Of a stretch of 5,682 nucleotides of DNA, positions 1 through 5,399 are shown piece after piece (within the stretch, counting starts at the first letter, position 1; the number at the start of each line of letters is the position of its first letter). Source of the DNA: JAWLGW01 sp964569055 (GTDB taxonomy: Bacteria > Planctomycetota > J058); the NCBI GenBank assembly GCA_964569055.1, contig CAZMSZ010000453.1:1-5682 (forward strand), in the 5' to 3' direction. The notes under the pieces were generated by a model. That model saw only the letters and a program-made list of their open reading frames with translations, was not told the DNA's origin and made no database searches. Made by a program: the position numbers and the translations under genes.

Positions 1-464
1 CGCTCCTCCTCCTCGGGGGCGGGCACCAGGCAGGGGCGCGCCCACTGCAGCCAGAGCGGCTGTCCGCGCACGCGGACGACCACCCCGTGCGGGGTCTCCC
101 ACCAGTCCGCGATCTCGCTCCGGCTGGCCTTCACCACGCTCTTGCCGAACACGAAGCGCACCTCGTCGCCGGCGAGCTCGCAGCGGCCGAAGCGCTGCGC
201 GCGCCACCAGGCGAGGCCCAGGAAGGTCGCATACGGGCTGAGCGCCAGCGCGGCGAACGTCACCAGCACGGGGAGGTCGCCGAGCGAGAGGCCCAGCGTG
301 AGGTACAGCCCCTCGTAGGCGCTCTTGCCCCAGCCGTCGCGCGAGGCGAACAGGCACACGCTGACCACCACCGCGTGGACGGCGATCGCCGCCTGGTGCC
401 GGCGCACCAGGGCCGGGTCGGGGCGGCGCTCGAACACGATCGGCTCGGGCGCGGGGTCGGGCAC
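1..464 (-). CDS. Two-helix membrane protein of unknown function, C-terminus cut by window edge
   Basis: Reading from a GTG at 464 towards position 1, the frame stays open for 154 codons and leaves the window, so the C-terminus is missing. I do not recognise the family. The N-terminus is Pro/Arg-rich and cytoplasm-like (VPDPAPEPIVFERRPDP). Two hydrophobic stretches follow, near residues 25-41 and 64-86, the second ending in AWWRAQRFGR. After that comes a beta-rich stretch at about 94-142 (ELAGDEVRFVFGKSVVKASRSE, then ADWWETPHGVVVRVRGQPLWLQ). Helices followed by a small beta domain of this kind resemble bacterial PH-like (bPH) membrane proteins, but that is only a resemblance in layout. Amino-acid composition and codon use are coding-like, with hydrophobic blocks in the right places. 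No Shine-Dalgarno sequence lies at a normal distance from the GTG. A -10-like TATCCT ends 6 nt upstream, which would fit a leaderless mRNA. The gene is divergent from argF. Confidence 0.72.
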   Translation of the reverse strand, partial: MPDPAPEPIVFERRPDPALVRRHQAAIAVHAVVVSVCLFASRDGWGKSAYEGLYLTLGLSLGDLPVLVTFAALALSPYATFLGLAWWRAQRFGRCELAGDEVRFVFGKSVVKASRSEIADWWETPHGVVVRVRGQPLWLQWARPCLVPAPEEEE

Positions 465-469
465 GCCGC

Positions 470-478
470 GAGGATAGC
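470..478 (-). promoter_or_regulatory. Candidate -10 element for the leftward gene (leaderless)
   Basis: On the minus strand GCTATCCTC occupies 478 down to 470. Its TATCCT core (476-471) is followed by 6 nt and then the GTG at 464. With the usual -10 to +1 distance, transcription would begin at or next to the first base of the start codon. No clear -35 is visible. The same 9-mer lies ahead of the MFS gene at 3400-3408. This is a pattern match only. Confidence 0.35.
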
Positions 479-491
479 CGGAGCACCTTCC

Positions 492-522
492 TTGTCCCGG
501 AGGGCCGGGTTGCGAATAAGAT
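492..522 (+). promoter_or_regulatory. Candidate argF promoter
   Basis: TTGTCC (492-497) is a 4/6 match to a -35 box. TAAGAT (517-522) is a 4/6 match to a -10 box, with a 19-bp spacer; the register AATAAG (515-520) would give a 17-bp spacer. The -10 lies in the most AT-rich patch of the 88-bp intergenic gap. The expected start of transcription near 528-530 would leave a leader of about 25 nt that includes the strong ribosome binding site. The spacer is long and the boxes are imperfect, so this is a moderate to weak call. Confidence 0.4.
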
Positions 523-530
523 CGCGACCC
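507..530 (+). promoter_or_regulatory. Operator-like dyad over the argF -10 region
   Basis: GGGTTGCGA (507-515) and TCGCGACCC (522-530) form a 9-bp inverted repeat with one mismatch and a 6-nt AT-rich centre (ATAAGA). The dyad covers the candidate -10 box and transcription start of argF, a classic position for a repressor site. It is not a good match to the known ArgR box (an AT-rich palindrome built around TGAAT/ATTCA), so I do not name the regulator. It could equally act on the divergent gene. Confidence 0.35.
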
Positions 531-539
531 TCGCTCTTT

Positions 540-545
540 AGGAGG
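540..545 (+). promoter_or_regulatory. Strong Shine-Dalgarno sequence of argF
   Basis: AGGAGG at 540-545, followed by 7 nt and then ATG at 553. It is the best ribosome binding site in the window and fixes the argF start. Confidence 0.85.
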
Positions 546-552
546 CGCTGCC

Positions 553-1488
553 ATGCCCCACAACCCGCTCCGCGGCCGCAGCTTCGTGAGCATCGACGAC
601 CTCTCCCACCGCGAGCTGGCCGAGGTGCTCGACCTCGCGCTCACGCTCAAGCAGCGCGTCAAGGCGGGGATCGTCGACCGCCCGCTGGCGGGGAAGATCG
701 TCGGGCTGGTGTTCCAGAAGCCGTCGCTCCGCACGCGCGCCTCGTTCGAGGTGGGCGTGCGCCAGCTCGGCGGCGAGTCGCTCTACATGTCGCCGGCCGA
801 GGTCGGCATGGGGACGCGCGAGGCGGTGGACGACGTGGCGCTCGTCCTGAGCCGCTACTACGACGCGATCGTGGCGCGCGTGTTCGGGCACGACGTGGTG
901 GCTGGCCTGGCCGAGCACGCGACCGTGCCGGTGATCAACGCGCTCTCCGACGGCGAGCACCCCTGCCAGGCGCTGGCCGACCTGCTCACGCTCCTGGAGT
1001 GGCGCGGCGAGCTGGCGGGGCTCACCGTGGCCTACGTGGGCGACGGCAACAACGTCGCCGCCTCGCTGGCGCTCGCCTGCGCCAAGACCGGGACCCACTT
1101 CGCGATCGCGACCCCGCCGGGCTACGAGCTGCCGGCCGCGACCGTGGAGCGCTTCGCCCGCTCGGCCGCCGAGTCGGGCGCCGAGCTGCGCCAGACCCAC
1201 GACCCGCTGGCCGCGGTCGAGGGCGCGCAGGCCGTCTACACCGACGTGTGGACCAGCATGGGTCAAGAGGCGGAGCGCGAGCGGCGGCTGCGCGACTTCG
1301 AGGGCTTCAAGGTGACCGAGGCGCTCCGCGCGCGCGGCGACGACGCGATCGTGCTCCACTGCCTGCCGGCGCACTACGGCGAGGAGATCGAGCGCGACGT
1401 GACCCGCGGGCCGCACTCGGCGATCTGGGACCAGGCCGAGAACCGGCTCCACGCGCAGAAGGCCCTGTTGGCCCTGCTGCTCGGGTGA
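553..1488 (+). CDS. argF: Ornithine carbamoyltransferase (anabolic OTCase)
   Basis: Cytosolic enzyme of arginine biosynthesis: it transfers the carbamoyl group of carbamoyl phosphate to ornithine, giving citrulline. At 311 residues it has the normal OTCase length. The carbamoyl-phosphate loop is KPSLRTRASFE (S58-R62, the family's SxRTR motif), followed by HPCQ at 136-139. The ornithine-side domain has YVGDGNNVAASLA near 161-173, the SMG loop DVWTSMGQE at 231-239, and the signature HCLPAH at 269-274 with the reactive Cys270. The C-terminal helix ENRLHAQKALL closes the fold. The SMG loop and HCLPAH separate it from aspartate carbamoyltransferase, and I see no sign of the acetylornithine variant. 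The start is ATG after AGGAGG. The next gene begins inside its stop codon (GTGA). No other arg gene is in view. Biosynthetic (argF) rather than catabolic (arcB) is preferred because no arginine deiminase genes are near, but the window is too small to settle this. Confidence 0.96.
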   Translation: MPHNPLRGRSFVSIDDLSHRELAEVLDLALTLKQRVKAGIVDRPLAGKIVGLVFQKPSLRTRASFEVGVRQLGGESLYMSPAEVGMGTREAVDDVALVLSRYYDAIVARVFGHDVVAGLAEHATVPVINALSDGEHPCQALADLLTLLEWRGELAGLTVAYVGDGNNVAASLALACAKTGTHFAIATPPGYELPAATVERFARSAAESGAELRQTHDPLAAVEGAQAVYTDVWTSMGQEAERERRLRDFEGFKVTEALRARGDDAIVLHCLPAHYGEEIERDVTRGPHSAIWDQAENRLHAQKALLALLLG

Positions 1489-3371
1489 CCGACGTGCAGG
1501 ACCCCAGCCCCGAGCAGCCCGAAGGTCGTCAGCCCGAGGGCGCGCTCCCCGCCTCGGAGCCCCCCGCCGGGCGCGAGCCCGAGGGCGCGCTCCCCGCCCC
1601 TGAGCCCCCCGCCGGGCGCGAGCCCGAGGAGGGCGGCGGGCTGTCGCCGGCCGTCATGCTCCTCCTGCTCGCGATCGTCGGGGCCGTGATCTACACCTTC
1701 GTCAACGGCGCCGGCGTCGGCGCGGGCCTCGACCTGCCCACCGGCGACGACCCCGACGCGCTGATCGCGCGGGCCCGCGTGCTCGGCGAGGGCGGCAAGC
1801 TGGCCGAGGCGCTCCCCTACATGCAGCGCGCCGTGGAGCTCGCGCCCGAGAGCGCGCGGGCCCAGGCCGGGCTCGGCAGCGTGCTCGCCGACCTGCAGCG
1901 CCACGGCGAGGCGGTCACCCACCTGCAGAAGGCGTGCGCGCTCGACCCGAACAAGGGGGCCTACGCGCTCCTGCTCGGCCGGAGCCTGACCGCCGTCGAG
2001 CGCCACGACGAGGCCCGCGTCGCGCTGCTGCGCGCCCTCGAGGCCGCGCCCGAGGACCCCGAGCCGCGCTACTACCTGGCGGTCGGCGCCATGCGGGGCG
2101 GCGACTGGGCCGAGGTGGCGGCGCAGCTCGAGCCGTTCGTGGCGGCCGCCGAGCGCTGGCCCCGCGCGCGGCAGTTCATGCCGCTCGCGCTGCGGCTGCT
2201 CTCCGACGCCCAGCAGGCCACCGGGGACGGCGAGGGCGCCGTCGCCACGCTCCACAGCCTGGTGGCGTTCGCGCGGCGCGACCTCGGCCTGCGCTTCGCG
2301 GAGGGGCGGCTGCGCATGGAGGTCCACGGGCTGGACGCCGCGCTCGAGACCGCGGCCGCGGCCGCCTCGCGCGAGGACGCCACCCTGGAGGACCTGTGCG
2401 TGCAGGGCCACCTGCTCGCCTTCGACCCGCGCCCGGGCGCGAACGCGCGCGCGCCGCTCGAGCGGGCCCACGCGCTCGACCCGGCCCGCCCCGAGCCGAT
2501 CATCGGCCTGGCGCTCGAGGCCGCGCGCGACGGGGACCTCGAGCAGGCCCGCACGCGGCTCGAGGGGCTGCTGCAGCGGCACCCCACCTACGGCGGCGCC
2601 AAGCTGCTCCTGGCCGAGGTCCACCGCATGGCGGGGCGCCCGGCGGAGGCGCGCGCGATCTACGAAGGGCTGCTCGGGACGCCGCAGGGGCCGCACGCCG
2701 AGCGGGGGATCCTCGCCACGCACCTCGCGGCCGAGGACGCCGAGGCGGCGCTCGGGTTCGTGCGCGGCCTGTTCCCCGAGGCCGGCGCCGGGGACCCGCG
2801 CCACTTCCTCGAGGCGGACGCGCTCGAGCAGCTCGGCCGCTTCGAGCAGGCGCGCGCGGTGCTCGAGCGCCTGCGCGAGGCGGGGCGGCCCGAGGACCGG
2901 ACGCTGTGGACCTACTACGCGGCGCGCCTCGCGCTCGACGAGGGCGACCTCGAGCGGGCGCGCGCCGCCTTCGCCGAGCTCGACCTGCCGCTGCGCGGCG
3001 AGGAGGCGGCCCGCTTCCCGCGCACGAACCTGTGGGCGGGGGTGGCCCTGTTCGAGGTCGACCCCGAGCGCGCGGAGGCGCTGTGGCGCGCCGGCGCGGA
3101 GGACGGGGCCCGCTACGGCGACCGCGCGCTGTGGGCCCTGGCCTGCGCGCGCCTCCTGGGCGAGGCCACCCCCGAGGAGCTCGCGGGCGCGGCGCGGATC
3201 GCCGAGTGGCCGCTGCGCAACGACGCGCGCGTGATCGAGGGGCTCGCCCGCGAGCTGGCGGGCGACCGGGCGGGCGCGCGCGACGCCTACGCCGACGCGC
3301 TCGCGATCACCGCTGGGCAGGAGTGGCCGGTGCGGCTCGCCGTGCGCGCGCTCGAGCGCCTGGCCGAGTAG
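1485..3371 (+). CDS. Membrane-anchored TPR-repeat protein
   Basis: A 628-residue protein if it starts at GTG 1485, which overlaps the argF stop as GTGA. No Shine-Dalgarno sequence is visible, so initiation probably depends on ribosomes finishing argF; GTG 1494 is a possible alternative. Residues 1-53 are Pro/Glu/Gly-rich with a 15-residue tandem repeat (17-31 and 32-46). Residues 54-73 form one transmembrane helix (SPAVMLLLLAIVGAVIYTFV). The rest is soluble and helical. Clear TPR units lie near 90-123, 124-157, 158-191 and 192-225, with the usual small/large residue pattern and endings such as AVELAPE and ACALDPN. Further degenerate units lie near 336-369, 370-398, 437-466 and 474-500. The acidic N-tail is probably cytoplasmic with the TPR domain outside the membrane, but topology is not proved. 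TPR domains are protein-binding scaffolds; no catalytic motif is visible, so I assign no specific role. The same frame stays open upstream through argF, but that part is a shadow. Confidence 0.85.
   Translation: MTDVQDPSPEQPEGRQPEGALPASEPPAGREPEGALPAPEPPAGREPEEGGGLSPAVMLLLLAIVGAVIYTFVNGAGVGAGLDLPTGDDPDALIARARVLGEGGKLAEALPYMQRAVELAPESARAQAGLGSVLADLQRHGEAVTHLQKACALDPNKGAYALLLGRSLTAVERHDEARVALLRALEAAPEDPEPRYYLAVGAMRGGDWAEVAAQLEPFVAAAERWPRARQFMPLALRLLSDAQQATGDGEGAVATLHSLVAFARRDLGLRFAEGRLRMEVHGLDAALETAAAAASREDATLEDLCVQGHLLAFDPRPGANARAPLERAHALDPARPEPIIGLALEAARDGDLEQARTRLEGLLQRHPTYGGAKLLLAEVHRMAGRPAEARAIYEGLLGTPQGPHAERGILATHLAAEDAEAALGFVRGLFPEAGAGDPRHFLEADALEQLGRFEQARAVLERLREAGRPEDRTLWTYYAARLALDEGDLERARAAFAELDLPLRGEEAARFPRTNLWAGVALFEVDPERAEALWRAGAEDGARYGDRALWALACARLLGEATPEELAGAARIAEWPLRNDARVIEGLARELAGDRAGARDAYADALAITAGQEWPVRLAVRALERLAE
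1533..1629 (+). repeat. 45-bp tandem repeat, about 2.2 copies, within the TPR gene
   Basis: Two copies of a 45-bp unit, at 1533-1577 and 1578-1622, differ at only a few bases, and a third copy begins at 1623 (CCCGAGG). They encode PEGALPASEPPAGRE and PEGALPAPEPPAGRE just before the transmembrane helix. The unit length keeps the frame, so copy-number change would lengthen or shorten the N-terminal tail without breaking the protein. Confidence 0.9.
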
Positions 3372-3399
3372 CTCGCGGCACTCAGTCGCCGTCCGGGTA

Positions 3400-3408
3400 G
3401 CTATCCTC
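3400..3408 (+). promoter_or_regulatory. Candidate -10 element for the MFS gene
   Basis: GCTATCCTC, with TATCCT at 3402-3407, lies in the gap between the TPR stop and the MFS start. It is the same 9-mer as the candidate promoter of the leftward gene (478-470). Transcription from here would start near 3414 and give a leader of about 32 nt. No convincing -35 is visible. No terminator is visible after the TPR gene, so read-through from the argF operon is also possible. Confidence 0.35.
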
Positions 3409-3416
3409 CTCTCCCC

Positions 3417-3434
3417 GCGGCGCGGGCGCGCCGC
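3417..3434 (+). repeat. Inverted repeat in the MFS leader
   Basis: GCGGCGCG (3417-3424) and CGCGCCGC (3427-3434) are perfect complements separated by GG, giving at least a 7-bp hairpin with a 4-nt loop in RNA. It sits just upstream of the weak GAGG ribosome binding site (3437-3440) of the MFS gene. It may affect translation or bind a protein, but GC-rich sequence makes such repeats by chance quite often. Confidence 0.5.
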
Positions 3435-3445
3435 TCGAGGCGCGC

Positions 3446-4792
3446 GTGCTGAGGTCGGTGATCCCCCTCGCGCAGCGAGACCCGGTCCGCGACGACCTCG
3501 CGGCGTCGGTCCGCGACGGCATGTGCTTCAGCGTCATGGCGGGCCTGGGCGAGAGCTTCGTCCCGGCGTTCGCGCTGGCGCTGGGCCTGGGCGACGTGTG
3601 GGCCGGGCTGGTCGCCACGGTGCCGATCCTGATCGGCGCGCTGCTGCAGACCGCCTCCCTGCGCGGGGTGGCCTGGGTGGGCTCGCTGCGCCGCTGGGTG
3701 GTGCTGTGCGCGGTGCTGCAGGCCGCCGCCTTCCTCCCGTTGGTCGCCGGCGCGCTCGCGGGGACGTTCCCGGCCTGGGCGCTGCTCCTCGCCATGGCGC
3801 TGTACTGGGGCGCGGGGCAGGCCACCGGGCCCGCCTGGAACGCCTGGATCGAGACCCTCGTCCCGCGCCGCCTGCGCGCGCCGTTCTTCGCCCAGCGCAG
3901 CCGCCTCTGCCAAGGGGTGCTGCTGGTCGCCCTGGTCGGCGGCGGCACGTTCCTGGAGGGCGCCGCCGGGGCAGGGGTGGGGCTGCTCGGCTTCGCCGCG
4001 CTGTTCGCCGCCGCCTTCTGCGCCCGCTGCGCGTCGGCGACCTACCTGTGGCGCCACCGCGAGCCGGTCCACTTCGCGCCCGAGCCGCTGGGCGCGCGCC
4101 GGCTGGCCGCCGCCGTGGCCCGCGGGCCCGCCTCGGCCTTGCTCGGGCTGATGGTCGCCATGCAGTTCGCGGTGTTCCTCTCGGCCCCCTACTTCACCCC
4201 CTACATGCTCCGGCAGCTCGACCTCTCCTACGGAGCGTTCGCAGCCCTGACCGCGACGGCGTTCGGGGCGCGGATCCTGGCGCTCCCGCTGCTCGGCCGG
4301 GTGGCCAAGCGCTACGGCCCGCGCCAGCTGCTCGTGTTGGGCGCCGCCGGGATCGCGCCGCTCGCGGCCCTGTGGAACGTGTCGGACGCCTTCCTCTACC
4401 TGTTCGTGCTGCAGGTCGCCTCGGGCGTGGCCTGGGGCAGCTACGAGCTGGCGACGTTCCTCCTGTTCTTCGAGACGATCCCGCGCGCCGAGCGGCTGGC
4501 GGTCCTGACCGCGTACAACCTGCTCAACGCGCTGGCCCTGGTGGGCGGCGCCCTGCTGGGCGGGCTGCTGCTCGAGGGTCAGGGGGGCGAGCGTGCGGCC
4601 TACGCGCTCTTGTTCGTGATCTCGACCGGCGCGCGGTTCGCCGCGCTCCTGTTCCTGGCGCGCGTACCGGAGCGGCGCGCGCCCGCCCTGATCTTGGCGA
4701 CGCGACCCCTGGCCGCTCGCCCCTCCGCCGGGGCGATCGAGCGCCCGATCGTGTCCTCGATCGAGCTCGAGGAGGAGCCGGCGGACCCGTGA
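3446..4792 (+). CDS. Major facilitator superfamily permease, substrate unknown
   Basis: A 448-residue inner-membrane protein with about 12 hydrophobic helices, near residues 27-48, 51-70, 83-104, 108-126, 155-170, 176-196, 230-250, 262-283, 294-309, 315-338, 350-375 and 383-405. This is the usual 6+6 MFS layout and length. After helix 4 the sequence GPAWNAWIETLVP, then RRLRAPFFAQRSRL (128-154), resembles the P-x-W-N-x-W...LVP...R...F..R pattern of a group of uncharacterised bacterial MFS proteins. SGVAWGSYELATFLLFFETIP (326-346) is the matching region of the second half. A cytoplasmic tail from about 410 ends in a run of acidic residues (IELEEEPADP). The start is GTG 3446, 5 nt after GAGG; GTG 3458 is possible but its GAGG is only 3 nt away. 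The frame has a stop at 3398-3400, so it cannot extend much further. The substrate cannot be read from the sequence. Confidence 0.88.
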   Translation: MLRSVIPLAQRDPVRDDLAASVRDGMCFSVMAGLGESFVPAFALALGLGDVWAGLVATVPILIGALLQTASLRGVAWVGSLRRWVVLCAVLQAAAFLPLVAGALAGTFPAWALLLAMALYWGAGQATGPAWNAWIETLVPRRLRAPFFAQRSRLCQGVLLVALVGGGTFLEGAAGAGVGLLGFAALFAAAFCARCASATYLWRHREPVHFAPEPLGARRLAAAVARGPASALLGLMVAMQFAVFLSAPYFTPYMLRQLDLSYGAFAALTATAFGARILALPLLGRVAKRYGPRQLLVLGAAGIAPLAALWNVSDAFLYLFVLQVASGVAWGSYELATFLLFFETIPRAERLAVLTAYNLLNALALVGGALLGGLLLEGQGGERAAYALLFVISTGARFAALLFLARVPERRAPALILATRPLAARPSAGAIERPIVSSIELEEEPADP

Positions 4793-4816
4793 GATCGGGA
4801 GCCGCCCGGTTTTTTT
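4792..4816 (+). terminator. Intrinsic terminator after the MFS gene
   Basis: CGGG (4796-4799) pairs with CCCG (4805-4808) around a 5-nt loop. T.G, A-T, G.T and A-T pairs can extend the stem down to 4792/4812. Seven T residues follow at 4810-4816. The stem starts at the last base of the MFS stop codon. The core is short, but the T-run is striking in DNA this GC-rich. Confidence 0.68.
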
Positions 4817-4817
4817 G

Positions 4818-4832
4818 TGGCATCAACCTAGC
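4818..4832 (+). promoter_or_regulatory. Candidate sigma-54-type (-24/-12) promoter for the RRM gene
   Basis: TGGCAT at 4818-4823 and TAGC at 4829-4832 keep the exact GG-N10-GC spacing of sigma-54 promoters and match the consensus TGGCAC-N5-TTGC at 8 of 10 positions. Transcription would start about 12 bp later, leaving a leader of about 140 nt. It begins right after the terminator T-run. A sigma-70-like TACGAT (4843-4848) is an alternative but has no good -35. No enhancer-binding sites could be identified. Confidence 0.3.
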
Positions 4833-4844
4833 CCCGGCGGGCTA

Positions 4845-4865
4845 CGATCGGCTCCGTTCCGATCG
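4845..4865 (+). repeat. Perfect 7-bp inverted repeat in the RRM gene leader
   Basis: CGATCGG (4845-4851) and CCGATCG (4859-4865) flank a 7-nt spacer. The position, overlapping the candidate transcription start of the RRM gene, suits an operator or the first hairpin of the leader RNA. Confidence 0.55.
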
Positions 4866-4986
4866 CCCCTCCCGACCAGCGACCGTGCTGACTCGGGTGT
4901 CCTTGGGGCGAAGGGCCCGACGCGACGCTCGGGACGTGCTTTTCGGGCCGATCACGACTCTCATTCCGAGCAGGATTCTCGATCCC

Positions 4987-5301
4987 TTGAAGAACATCTA
5001 CGTCGGCAATCTTCCCTTCTCCACCAGCGAGGCGGAGCTCCAGCAGCTCTTCGAGAACCACGGTTCGGTCTCGCGGGTCAACGTCGTCACCGATCGCGAG
5101 ACCGGGCGCCCCCGGGGCTTCGCGTTCGTCGAGATGCCGAACGCCTCCGAGGGCGATTCGGCGATCGAGGCGCTCAACGGCCAGATGCTCGGCGGCCGCG
5201 CGCTGACGGTCAACGAGGCGCGTCCGCGCGAGCCGCGCGGCGGCGGCGGCGGCGGCGGCTTCCGCGGCGGCCGCGGCGGGGGCGGTCGCGACCGCTGGTA
5301 A
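4987..5301 (+). CDS. Small RRM RNA-binding protein with glycine-rich tail (Rbp type)
   Basis: A 104-residue cytosolic protein with one RNA recognition motif. RNP2 is IYVGNL (4-9), RNP1 is RGFAFVEM (43-50), and the RNA-stacking aromatics Y5, F45 and F47 are all present. The helix AELQQLFENHG and the strand SRVNVVTDRETG fit between them, and LNGQMLGGRALTVNEARP completes the fold. The tail at 84-104 is an RGG-like stretch (seven Gly, then FRGGRGGGGRDRW). This is the architecture of cyanobacterial Rbp proteins and their relatives, which bind single-stranded RNA and are often cold-induced. The start is TTG 4987, because the product then begins MKNIYVGNLPF exactly like its relatives. An AGGA sits at 4972-4975, 11 nt away. 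In-frame GTG 4936 and GTG 4885 would add 17 or 34 residues that do not look like RRM protein. The gene stands alone, with a terminator before it and structured DNA after it. Confidence 0.93.
   Translation: MKNIYVGNLPFSTSEAELQQLFENHGSVSRVNVVTDRETGRPRGFAFVEMPNASEGDSAIEALNGQMLGGRALTVNEARPREPRGGGGGGGFRGGRGGGGRDRW
5239..5259 (+). repeat. (GGC)7 triplet repeat in the RRM glycine tail
   Basis: Seven identical GGC codons encode Gly85-Gly91. Because the same codon is used each time, the tract could slip in replication, changing tail length in steps of one residue without a frameshift. Confidence 0.9.
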
Positions 5302-5317
5302 GAGCGGGAGGCTGACG

Positions 5318-5335
5318 GGCTCGCGCTAGCGAGCC
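5318..5335 (+). terminator. 7-bp hairpin downstream of the RRM gene, possible terminator without T-run
   Basis: GGCTCGC (5318-5324) pairs perfectly with GCGAGCC (5329-5335) around a GCTA loop, 16 nt after the RRM stop. No T-run follows, so it is not a canonical intrinsic terminator. With the larger hairpin that starts 2 nt later it may end or protect the mRNA. Confidence 0.4.
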
Positions 5336-5336
5336 G

Positions 5337-5386
5337 AGCCGACGAGCGAGGCCGCCGGGGAGACCTGGCGGCCTGTCTCGTTGGTT
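5337..5386 (+). other. 50-nt long-stem RNA hairpin with GNRA tetraloop
   Basis: The outer stem 5337-5346 pairs with 5377-5386 (10 pairs, two of them G.T). A 2x2 internal loop follows (5347-5348 / 5375-5376). The inner stem 5349-5359 then pairs with 5364-5374 (11 pairs, one G.T), closed by the tetraloop GAGA (5360-5363), which belongs to the stable GNRA class. The G.T wobble pairs work only in RNA of this strand, which points to a transcribed structure rather than a DNA site. It may be a 3' UTR element of the RRM mRNA, a factor-type terminator or a small RNA; no known RNA family was recognised. Confidence 0.5.
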
Positions 5387-5399
5387 AGCGTTGGTAACT

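Larger units (their letters stand above)
4817..4986 (+). other. Long, less GC-rich leader of the RRM gene
   Basis: About 170 nt lie between the MFS terminator and the RRM start, visibly less GC-rich than the coding regions. The leader contains a small hairpin (GTCCTT 4899-4904 with AAGGGC 4911-4916, one G.T pair). It also contains mutually complementary elements: CCCGA at 4871 and 4916, and TCGGG at 4893, 4929 and 4943. GGCCCGA (4914-4920) pairs perfectly with TCGGGCC (4943-4949). Part of it is open in the RRM frame from GTG 4885, but it reads as Arg-rich filler with no ribosome binding site, so I treat it as untranslated. Glycine-rich RRM genes of cyanobacteria are known to be cold-regulated and have long leaders; whether that holds here is inference. 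Confidence 0.45.

Noticed and set aside
512..529. ArgR box upstream of argF
   Set aside because: GCGAATAAGATCGC shares only a few bases with the known ARG box and is better described as an unassigned dyad.
538..1452. Long minus-strand open frame opposite argF
   Set aside because: It is antisense to a gene with complete OTCase motifs, and its product is low-complexity Arg/Leu/Gly-rich.
87..1484. Upstream part of a very long plus-strand open frame that ends with the TPR protein
   Set aside because: It overlaps argF in another frame and encodes Arg/Ala/Gly-rich filler typical of GC-rich shadow frames. The real TPR protein starts at GTG 1485.
1374..3400. Other long frames over the TPR gene on both strands
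   Set aside because: Compositions are dominated by Arg, Ala and Pro with no domain. The TPR frame has clear repeat periodicity and a transmembrane helix.
3523..4986. Long plus-strand frame over the MFS gene that joins the RRM frame
   Set aside because: Only its last part (from 4987) is the RRM protein. The upstream part shadows the MFS permease and crosses an intrinsic terminator.
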